Origin: Ruminococcaceae bacterium UBA1227
GTDB lineage: Bacteria; Bacillota; Clostridia; Oscillospirales; Acutalibacteraceae
DNA length: 25,518 nt
Assembly (NCBI GenBank): GCA_002309175.1
Contig: DBWX01000009.1
Coordinates: forward strand, 1-25,518
Reading direction: 5' to 3'
Below are positions 19,297-25,518 of this stretch, in pieces. Positions within the stretch are counted from its first letter, which is position 1; each line of letters begins with the position of its first letter. The position numbers and the translations under genes were made by a program. Under the pieces are notes generated by a model that worked only from the letters and a program-made list of their open reading frames with translations, did not search any database and was not told where the DNA came from.

Positions 19297-21804
19297 TTAG
19301 TCTACATCGTACCTTGCGAGTATTGCCGCAGGGCGTTTTCTCATAGTATTCCATACCGGAATGAGAGATATTACGATGTTGAAGATGTAAATAACGAGAA
19401 TTGATGCGATAAGAAGCGGTATCGGCATATAGAACTGCTTCTCGAACAGCTCAATCTCACGCGCCAGATAACCTTCAGCATAGAACATCAGGAGCATTGC
19501 GGGAAGGCTGGTAAGAGTTGTTATGGCAACAGCCTCACCGATGAACATCCTGTAGATGTCAAACTTCTTGGCACCGATTGCGCGGAGTGTTCCGACCTCC
19601 TTGATACGTGACAGGAACGAAGAGCGGCTCATAAGGAACATCTCGATAAGTGAGATACCGAGAATAACTGCGCCGACTATAGTCGTTGACCTGACTTCGG
19701 ATGCACGCTGTTCGTCAAAGGTCTGACGTGCCTTGGTCTCACAGTTGTAAGCCGTATAACCTTCCTTCTGAAGAGTTGCCAGAAGTCCTTCTCTGTCGAA
19801 GGTGCAGATTGTGTACTGCTTAGCTTTGCTTATCATCTGATGCTTGATCATGTTATCGTTTACGAAGTAGGAATTGAGCGGCTGTTCATCCGTCTCATCC
19901 TGCTTGTAGTAACCGCAGCAAATGAGATTCTTTCCGTCAACCTTGAGTTTGGTCTCCTTTTCCATGCGGAAGGAATCCTTCATGGACTCGGGAAGAAGAA
20001 CTTCATAGTCATTCTCCGGAAGTCTGGACTTGCCGTACCAGTCATCTGTAAGCTTGATTTTATCCTCATACAGTTTGTAATCGGTAATCTGGGATGCTGT
20101 CGGATCCTCATCTGACTCATAGTCATTGGAATATGAGAAGTACCACATATCTTCCGAATCCTGGCTGCTGTATGCATATTTCAGTATTTTAATAAATTCG
20201 TCCGGATCCGCATAGACAGATGGGCTTCCGAGATCAACGATACCGACAAGTCTGTATGTGCCCATATCATACTGGAGTTTAAGGTCGCGGTTTAAAACTT
20301 TCTCAAGGGAGTTTAAACCGGACATCGTAAAGATGGGGCTCTCCTTAAACTGCTTATTGAAGATCATCTGATCGACGACAATCTCATTCTTCTCCTTCGG
20401 AAGGCGTCCTGCAACGACACAGTCCTTTGTGAGAAGCTCTGTGGAAGCAAGCGATCCTCCTATCTGGAGATTGACCTCCTGTGTCTGATAGTAATCACCG
20501 GCAGACATCTTGAAATACGGCTTTGCTCCCGTCGGCATGATGTATTCCACCGCGTCCATGGATGCGAGTTTATCAAACTCCTCCGCTTCCATGGAAGGTT
20601 TGCTGACGACGATGTAGTTCTTGTTTTCCGTCATGTAATCCGCGGGCTGAACATTGTGCATCGCCGCGACCTTGCCTACCGCAAAGATTACGAAGAGACC
20701 GGCAAATACAAAGCCGAGAAGCAGAAGTTTGCGAAGAACCGAGAAACCAAAGAGTTTCTTAAATCCCGCAGCAAACTCGGAGAGAGGTCTGAATATAGAC
20801 GCGTAACGGCGTCTGATATTCTGATTGCCAACCGTGCTCATATCAAAGTCATAATCGGCTATTGCATCTCTCTTTATGTCCTTCTTGTAGTCATCAACTA
20901 CTTCAATCGAGGAGTTTCTGTCGATGAGTTCGACATTTACCGCATCCTCGGACTGGATATAGATGTTGCCGTTTTTGACGATGATGTTGACGTTTACCTT
21001 GGTCTCGCCATTGTCATAGACATTTATCTTCCTGTCGCCTGTCGGATCGGAGAACTCGTTGTGGTTCTCAAATTCCTTCAGGTAGAAGACATTGTCTATC
21101 TCGTAGTCGAGTGCCTTTGTGACATCGTTCTCATAGTCATTTACAACCTTGCCGTCGACCACTTCTATTATTCTGTCCGCATAGAACTCAGCGAGCGGGC
21201 GCTCGTGGGTTACGAGGAGGACAAGCCTGTCCTCCGCAATCTTGCGGATGATGTTCATAATCTCGACCGAATTCTTCGAGTCGAGGTTTCCGGTAGGTTC
21301 ATCCGCAAGAATAATCTGCGGATTCTTTACGAGCGCACGCGCTATACCTACGCGCTGGCGCTCACCGCCGGAGAGCGTTCCGGCAGGACGCTTGCGATAG
21401 CGCAGAATACCGACCTTGTCGAGGACGTATTCTATGCGTACCTTCTGCTCGTTCTTATCCTTCACGCCGATCATCTTGAGCGCAAGAGCTACATTGTCAT
21501 AGACCGTCATGTCATCCATGAGTTTGTAGTCCTGGAAGATGTAACCGACCTTGTCGTTTCTCAGCTTGTCGACGGCATGCATGCTGTGACGGGTGATTTT
21601 TTTGCCGTCGATGAAGATTTTACCGGACCTGACTTTATCAAGACCGCCTATGGCATTGAGCATTGTCGTCTTGCCGCATCCGGATTCACCGAGGAGTGCC
21701 ACAAGGCCCTTGTCGGGAAGTGATAAAGTCGTATCGTTTATGGCATGAATCTCATTGCGTCTGCCTTTGTTGAAGTATTTATTTACTTTCTGCAGTTCAA
21801 TCAT
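19297..21804 (-). CDS. ABC transporter: ATPase fused to FtsX/MacB-type permease (second of pair)
   Basis: An 835-aa fused exporter half. The ATPase is complete: Walker A GESGCGKT (39-46), Q-loop Q91, signature LSGGE (144-148), Walker B ILADEP (165-170), H-loop H200. A hydrophilic region (about 225-340) follows, holding a small beta-rich segment (VNVNIIVKNGNIYIQSEDAV) that plain MacB proteins lack. Then TM1 (about 355-375), a large outer domain and three C-terminal TMs, with the FtsX signature RIKEVGTLRAIGAKKFDIYRM between TM2 and TM3. MacB-type exporters act on peptides, lipoproteins or drugs by mechanotransmission, not classical pore transport; the substrate is unknown. It starts 6 bases after the upstream ABC gene, whose end holds its GAGGAGG site. 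Confidence 0.93.
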   Translation of the reverse strand: MIELQKVNKYFNKGRRNEIHAINDTTLSLPDKGLVALLGESGCGKTTMLNAIGGLDKVRSGKIFIDGKKITRHSMHAVDKLRNDKVGYIFQDYKLMDDMTVYDNVALALKMIGVKDKNEQKVRIEYVLDKVGILRYRKRPAGTLSGGERQRVGIARALVKNPQIILADEPTGNLDSKNSVEIMNIIRKIAEDRLVLLVTHERPLAEFYADRIIEVVDGKVVNDYENDVTKALDYEIDNVFYLKEFENHNEFSDPTGDRKINVYDNGETKVNVNIIVKNGNIYIQSEDAVNVELIDRNSSIEVVDDYKKDIKRDAIADYDFDMSTVGNQNIRRRYASIFRPLSEFAAGFKKLFGFSVLRKLLLLGFVFAGLFVIFAVGKVAAMHNVQPADYMTENKNYIVVSKPSMEAEEFDKLASMDAVEYIMPTGAKPYFKMSAGDYYQTQEVNLQIGGSLASTELLTKDCVVAGRLPKEKNEIVVDQMIFNKQFKESPIFTMSGLNSLEKVLNRDLKLQYDMGTYRLVGIVDLGSPSVYADPDEFIKILKYAYSSQDSEDMWYFSYSNDYESDEDPTASQITDYKLYEDKIKLTDDWYGKSRLPENDYEVLLPESMKDSFRMEKETKLKVDGKNLICCGYYKQDETDEQPLNSYFVNDNMIKHQMISKAKQYTICTFDREGLLATLQKEGYTAYNCETKARQTFDEQRASEVRSTTIVGAVILGISLIEMFLMSRSSFLSRIKEVGTLRAIGAKKFDIYRMFIGEAVAITTLTSLPAMLLMFYAEGYLAREIELFEKQFYMPIPLLIASILVIYIFNIVISLIPVWNTMRKRPAAILARYDVD

Positions 21805-21810
21805 TACGAC

Positions 21811-24108
21811 TTACACCTCCTCTTTAATTGTCTGAATTGTCGAGTTCTTAAAGAGCCTGTTTGCGTATCTCGAACTTATGATAAACGCTATTACGAGCGT
21901 TACGATGTATATGACTACGTAATCTGAGGGCTCCACGAATGACCTGATGACGGTAGCCATCTCCTGTATGGGGAAGAACTTCAGATATGCCCATATGCCC
22001 GCCATGGCGACCAGGAAGGCTATTGTCGCATCTGTCAGAAGGTCGATGATGATGAGCCATCTCGCCGTGCTGACATTTGAGCCCAGCATACGGATTGTCG
22101 AGAAGTAAACGTTTCTGGACTTTAAGATAATTCTGATTACAAAGTAGGATATTACGAGAAGTACAACCGCAAGACCCACAAGCATAACCTTTGTGACGAG
22201 GTTTATGATTGCCATATCGCCTACCGAGTAGAGAAGGTCCTGCATGGATACGCCTTCGTATCCCATATCCTTGATTTTCGCCAATGTGTCCTTCGCCTTG
22301 ACACCGTCATCAACGAAGACACTCACCTGGAAGGAGTCATGGTCATAGAGCTTGAAGAGGTCATTCGTGCTTATGAGGATTATTCCCTTATAATCGTCAT
22401 ATGACATGCCTTCCGGTATTTTAAATGCATCGGAGAAGGTCTGCTTGGTGTAGATCTTGCTTACCGTAAGGTCCAGGCTGTCCTTGTAGTACGGTGTCTC
22501 GATTTCAATGCCGAGAGGCTTATCCATTGCCCGCAGTGTATTCTTTACAAGATAGTTGTAGTCTTCGGAAACCCAGCAGGTTCCGGGTTCAACACTGTCG
22601 GAGGCCTTGACCGTAAACATCGGCCAATGTGACTCATTCTTGTATGTCTTCTCCTGGAAAGTGATTTTCATCTTTCCGTAACTCGCGTTGGACTCAACCC
22701 TTATGTCATCGAGTAACGCGGGCGAGCAATAGAGAACCGTACCTTCCATATTGCCCGCGAGCGGATCCTGGGACTTGTTGTCAATATATTTGAGACCTAC
22801 AATCTTATACGGATGATCCTTGTCGAGCTTATCATCACCGTATTTGTAACGATAAAACTCGGAATCGAGCATGCTCTCTATCTGTTTCTTTCCCTTGGGA
22901 AGCGAATATGAACTCTTGAGGGATACGGCGAGGACTTCATTATCGGCCTTGGGAAGGCGTCCGTAATCGGGTTCACCTCCCGCATAATCGGCAATATCTG
23001 CCGCCGCACCGTAGACATAGAGCCCGAGTTCCTCATTCTGGAAATCGATATTTGAGTCAACGAGAAGGTCCTGTTCAACAACGACTTTGACATTGTCAAC
23101 CCCGTCAAGGGCCTTCAGATCATCATCGGTGAAAGGCTGAGCGACACCGTCTTTCAAGGGTTTCTTCAGAATAAGTCTTGTCTTGTTGGTGTTTCGGAAA
23201 TAATAGTTGAAACCGAACTCGCCGTTTACCGGGCTGTAGACATTTCGTGAAGATGACAGCTGTATGACGAGCGCAACTACGATAAAGAGGAATACAAATG
23301 TCGTGAGCAGGAATTTTACGGGTATGTTAAATGCATTCCTGATACCGAGACGCAGCTCCGAGAGCGGTCTGATATTCTTGTAGGAAATTGCAAGATCATC
23401 ATAACGTTCGGGCTCCTGCGGGGCCAAGGCACCATTCATGCGGACATCTTCGAGCACCTTGCCGTCGTGCATTTTTATCTTGCGGGTAACATAAGGTGCC
23501 ACTTGGTCAAAGTTGTGGGTTACAACGATGACAAGTTTGTCCTTTGCAATGGAAGCTAAAAGCTCGATGATGCCGGCGGCAGACTCCGTATCGAGATTGC
23601 CGGTGGGCTCATCGGCGATGATAATCGGTGTGTCCTTGGCAAGCGCACGCGCAATCGCGACACGCTGCTTCTGACCGCCGGAGAGCTTTGAAGCCTTCGT
23701 ATTCTTATACTCAGTGAGGCCTACCTGCTCGATAAGCGCATTTACGCGCGGTTTTATCTCCTTGCGGGTTGAGCCGTTTAAGAGCATAACGAGCTCGATG
23801 TTCTGGTAAACGGTGTAGCTGTTTACCAGGTTGAATGTCTGAAAGATATTACCAATGTATTTTCTGCGGTAATCCTCAAAGTCTTTCTCGGTGTAGTGTG
23901 AAGTCTCTTCACCGTTTACGTACATCTCGCCCTCTTCATATGTGTCGAGGCCGGAGATAACGTTTAAGAGCGTAGATTTACCACTACCGGACTCGCCGGT
24001 AATGGCTACGAATTCTCCGATATCGAAATTCAGGCTGACTTTTGAAAATCCTGCCGCGATAACGCCTTTGCTGTAGTAAAACTTGGAGACATTATCAAGT
24101 CTGATCAT
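21811..24108 (-). CDS. ABC transporter: ATPase fused to FtsX/MacB-type permease (first of pair)
   Basis: A 765-aa fused exporter half and the first gene of the operon. The ATPase has Walker A GESGSGKS (38-45), Q90, signature LSGGQ (142-146), Walker B IIADEP (163-168) and H198, all intact. TM1 (about 263-285) comes soon after the ATPase, without the extra segment of its partner. A long outer domain (about 290-615) precedes TM2 (MAIINLVTKV start), TM3 and TM4, with NVYFSTIRMLGSN as the FtsX-like loop. Both halves carry competent ATP sites. Adjacent, non-identical fused halves suggest a heterodimer, though two homodimers are possible. AAAGGAGGAG lies about 7 nt before the ATG. No periplasmic adaptor, peptide substrate or two-component system is next to it. 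Confidence 0.93.
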   Translation of the reverse strand: MIRLDNVSKFYYSKGVIAAGFSKVSLNFDIGEFVAITGESGSGKSTLLNVISGLDTYEEGEMYVNGEETSHYTEKDFEDYRRKYIGNIFQTFNLVNSYTVYQNIELVMLLNGSTRKEIKPRVNALIEQVGLTEYKNTKASKLSGGQKQRVAIARALAKDTPIIIADEPTGNLDTESAAGIIELLASIAKDKLVIVVTHNFDQVAPYVTRKIKMHDGKVLEDVRMNGALAPQEPERYDDLAISYKNIRPLSELRLGIRNAFNIPVKFLLTTFVFLFIVVALVIQLSSSRNVYSPVNGEFGFNYYFRNTNKTRLILKKPLKDGVAQPFTDDDLKALDGVDNVKVVVEQDLLVDSNIDFQNEELGLYVYGAAADIADYAGGEPDYGRLPKADNEVLAVSLKSSYSLPKGKKQIESMLDSEFYRYKYGDDKLDKDHPYKIVGLKYIDNKSQDPLAGNMEGTVLYCSPALLDDIRVESNASYGKMKITFQEKTYKNESHWPMFTVKASDSVEPGTCWVSEDYNYLVKNTLRAMDKPLGIEIETPYYKDSLDLTVSKIYTKQTFSDAFKIPEGMSYDDYKGIILISTNDLFKLYDHDSFQVSVFVDDGVKAKDTLAKIKDMGYEGVSMQDLLYSVGDMAIINLVTKVMLVGLAVVLLVISYFVIRIILKSRNVYFSTIRMLGSNVSTARWLIIIDLLTDATIAFLVAMAGIWAYLKFFPIQEMATVIRSFVEPSDYVVIYIVTLVIAFIISSRYANRLFKNSTIQTIKEEV

Positions 24109-24140
24109 AAGCCGCTCCTCCTTTAATTATTACAACTTCA

Positions 24141-24146
24141 ATTATA
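24141..24146 (-). promoter_or_regulatory. Likely -10 box of the ABC operon
   Basis: A perfect TATAAT on the minus strand in GGTGTATAATTG, 32 bases before the start codon. No acceptable -35 is seen 16-18 nt upstream (TACTAT or similar), so an activator may be needed. An upstream regulator gene is not in the window. Confidence 0.5.
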
Positions 24147-24189
24147 CACCATATAAGTACGGAATAGTATCGTATTTATTACAAAAATA

Positions 24190-24218
24190 TTAAAAAAAGG
24201 GACCGTTTTCACGGTCCC
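24190..24218 (-). terminator. Intrinsic terminator after the MgtC-family gene
   Basis: The minus strand reads GGGACCGT-GAAA-ACGGTCCC followed by TTTTTTTAAT, an 8-bp stem with a GNRA-like loop and a long U-tract. It starts 12 bases after the stop. Confidence 0.93.
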
Positions 24219-24230
24219 TGAAATTTATGA

Positions 24231-24719
24231 TTATTCGTCCGTATCATCATCGTCATGGTCATATCTGGTCTTCGTATGCCTTCTGTTCTTGTCAATCCAT
24301 ACCGACAGAGGGTGGAAGAACAGATGCAGCAGCACAAGTGCCCCGGCTACTGCCACAGCAAAAAGCATATTATCGAGGCACGCGAGTATGCCCACTGCGG
24401 CAGCTGCCCATACGGTCGCAGCTGTCGTCAGGCCTCGTATGGTGCCGCCCTCTTTCAGAATTACGCCTGCTCCCAGGAAACCTATGCCTGTCACTATCTG
24501 ACCCGGTATACGCGTAAGGTCTGCGTTACCTGCATCAGCCAGCAAAAAGGCAAATGCCGTAAAAGCGAACGAGCCGACAACAACCATCATACACGTCACC
24601 GTGCCTGCCTGATGCTTGGTCCACTGTCTCTCAAAGCCTATGGCATAACCCAGTACCGAGGCAACCAGTAAATGTACCAGAAACCCTGACACTGATAAAA
24701 TACTATTTACTTCCCACAT
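24231..24719 (-). CDS. MgtC/SapB family membrane protein
   Basis: A 162-aa protein with about four TMs. The MgtC family core is clear: GYAIGFERQWTKHQAGTVT (24-42), IVTGIGFLGAGVILKEGG (75-92) and RGLTTAATVWAAAAVG (95-110). It lacks the C-terminal ACT-like domain of Salmonella MgtC and ends in a short Arg/His then Asp tail (RYDHDDDDTDE). Roles in family members include Mg2+-starvation survival and modulation of ATP synthase or membrane potential; the role here is not known. The ribosome site is poor (AAAG), and the upstream lipoprotein gene ends 14 bases before, so coupled expression is likely. Confidence 0.92.
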   Translation of the reverse strand: MWEVNSILSVSGFLVHLLVASVLGYAIGFERQWTKHQAGTVTCMMVVVGSFAFTAFAFLLADAGNADLTRIPGQIVTGIGFLGAGVILKEGGTIRGLTTAATVWAAAAVGILACLDNMLFAVAVAGALVLLHLFFHPLSVWIDKNRRHTKTRYDHDDDDTDE

Positions 24720-24733
24720 AATCTTTGTTTTGC

Positions 24734-25372
24734 TTATGCGGCGCCCTGAGCCTCGTTCATGGTGTCAGTAACGGCGTCTCTGTCCTTGATGACCCAGTCC
24801 TTGCCGTCCTTAATGTAGTCAACATTGAAGTCAGCAGTGAGTACGGGGAACTCATCGGAATTGAGGATATCCATTACGATCTTGCCGTAAGCCTGATAGA
24901 ACTGCTCCTCTGTAACGGCTTCAACACCGCCCTGAGCCTCAATCCACTCATCGGCCTTTGCGTCGAGGATTTCACCCATCTTGTCGAAGTCAGGATATGT
25001 CATTGTGACTGCGGCAACAGCTGCATCGCCGTCAACGGTGATATCACCGAATGTCCAGCCATAGTGCTTTACGATACCGCCGACATAGTCGTCTACCGTG
25101 ATGCCGAGAGAATCGACTATCTGGGTTGTCTCTTCATCAGCCTTAAGCTCATCTGCAATCTCTTTCTCATAACCGTCAACGCTGAATTCTTTTTCAAGGT
25201 CTGCGAGGATGGCTTTCTGATCCTTGGAGAGCTTCGGACCGTTATCTATGTCCGTACCGCTCTTGCCTGAGTCAGTATTCTTGCCTGCTGAACTCGGAGT
25301 TGTTGAGGAGCAGCCTGCGAAAACTGTGAGGATGAGTACTGTTGTGAGCAAAATTGCGATAATCTTCTTCAT
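24734..25372 (-). CDS. Lipoprotein of unknown function
   Basis: A 212-aa predicted lipoprotein. MKKI, a hydrophobic core and the lipobox VFAGC give a lipidated Cys at 21, then a Ser/Thr/Gly linker (22-45). The mature domain (46-212) is mixed alpha/beta and acidic, ending in a DGKDWVIKD strand; this end resembles small DUF4878/DUF5105-like lipoproteins, but no family is certain. It should sit on the outer face of the membrane. GGGAGG lies 7 nt before the ATG and a promoter is 33 bases upstream. It is cotranscribed with the MgtC-family gene. Confidence 0.85.
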   Translation of the reverse strand: MKKIIAILLTTVLILTVFAGCSSTTPSSAGKNTDSGKSGTDIDNGPKLSKDQKAILADLEKEFSVDGYEKEIADELKADEETTQIVDSLGITVDDYVGGIVKHYGWTFGDITVDGDAAVAAVTMTYPDFDKMGEILDAKADEWIEAQGGVEAVTEEQFYQAYGKIVMDILNSDEFPVLTADFNVDYIKDGKDWVIKDRDAVTDTMNEAQGAA

Positions 25373-25405
25373 TTTATAACCTCCCGGTTTAATAAATACA
25401 AATTT

Positions 25406-25434
25406 AGTGTACCATAAATATCCGATTCATACAA
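25406..25434 (-). promoter_or_regulatory. Promoter of the lipoprotein-MgtC unit
   Basis: On the minus strand TTGTAT (25429-25434), a 17-nt spacer and TGG-TACACT (-10 at 25406-25411, extended -10). The -35 box adjoins the U-tract of the upstream tRNA terminator. Confidence 0.65.
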
Positions 25435-25466
25435 TAAAAATAAGCGGGCTTCAGAGAAGCCCGCTT
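25434..25466 (-). terminator. Intrinsic terminator after tRNA-Lys
   Basis: The minus strand reads AAGCGGGCTTC-TCT-GAAGCCCGCTT, an 11-bp stem with a 3-base loop, then ATTTTTATTG. It begins 4 bases after the encoded CCA end. Confidence 0.92.
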
Positions 25467-25470
25467 TATA

Positions 25471-25518
25471 TGGTGATCCATCGGGGATTCGAACCCCGGA
25501 CACCTTGATTAAAAGTCA
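25471..25518 (-). tRNA. tRNA-Lys(TTT), 3' part, cut by the window edge
   Basis: The reverse complement gives the anticodon loop CTTTTAA (anticodon TTT at 25511-25513), the 3' strand of its stem (TCAAG), variable region, T arm CCGGG-type stem with TTCGAAT loop, the 3' acceptor strand ATGGATC, discriminator A and encoded CCA. The D arm and 5' acceptor strand lie beyond the window. Confidence 0.92.

Noticed and set aside
20656..21723. Long plus-strand open frame (355 codons) opposite the ABC gene
   Set aside because: It is the antisense of a clear ATPase domain with all motifs, has no ribosome site or recognisable protein features, and reflects codon bias of the real gene.
5083..24152. ATACACCAT shared near 5084 and 24144
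   Set aside because: A 9-base AT-rich match at two promoters with no symmetry or further copies; chance is a sufficient explanation.
1..25518. Mobile element or genomic island bounded by tRNA genes
   Set aside because: tRNAs flank both ends, but there is no integrase, transposase, attachment repeat or visible composition change; the genes look like stable chromosomal content.

Overview
The window looks like chromosomal DNA from an anaerobic Firmicute of class Clostridia, probably a gut- or rumen-type lineage; the genus cannot be fixed from sequence alone. The basis is strong GGAGG-type ribosome binding sites, sigma-A promoters often with an extended -10 (TGG-TAnnnT), class Ic aspartate aminotransferase, a DUF5662 protein, zinc-ribbon membrane proteins, fused ABC/FtsX exporters, and tightly packed operons with U-tract hairpin terminators. 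No insertion sequence, phage gene, CRISPR array or rRNA is visible. tRNA genes lie at both edges, all on the minus strand.

Left part (1-4940, minus strand): a partial tRNA, a CAT-anticodon tRNA with a near-consensus promoter, then galK, a GH2 beta-galactosidase and a family I.5-type lipase, all reading leftward. The beta-galactosidase and galactokinase form a lactose-to-galactose-1-phosphate pair.

Region 5074-11801 (plus strand): one good promoter drives seven close or overlapping genes. They encode a DUF2238/YjdF-like membrane protein, a GT2 glycosyltransferase fused to a GtrA-type membrane domain, a membrane-anchored phosphodiester glycosidase (NAGPA family), an anchored extracytoplasmic protein, a DUF5662 protein, a two-TM acidic protein, and a Tic20/DUF4870-like membrane protein with a long Ala/Glu/Lys helical arm. 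I infer a cell-envelope operon, possibly for lipid-linked sugar transfer and trimming. It is the least described system here.

Region 11812-14961 (minus strand): a bidirectional terminator, two tandem membrane-anchored proteins with similar extracytoplasmic domains (one with a zinc ribbon and a very Asp-rich linker), then a class Ic aspartate aminotransferase.

Region 15005-19287: divergent promoters carrying an 11-bp inverted repeat. On the plus strand follow a membrane-anchored parvulin-type foldase, an SCP2-domain protein with a histone H1-like AAPAKK repeat tail, a terminator, and guaB. The guaB product carries the residue set of the Tritrichomonas foetus-type IMP dehydrogenase at identical positions.

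Right part (19297-25518, minus strand): two adjacent genes each encode an ATPase fused to an FtsX/MacB-type permease, followed by an MgtC-family membrane protein and a lipoprotein in one unit, and then the 3' half of tRNA-Lys(TTT) with its own terminator. There is no gene-free stretch over 300 bases; the longest gaps (4941-5139 and 14962-15169) are promoter regions.
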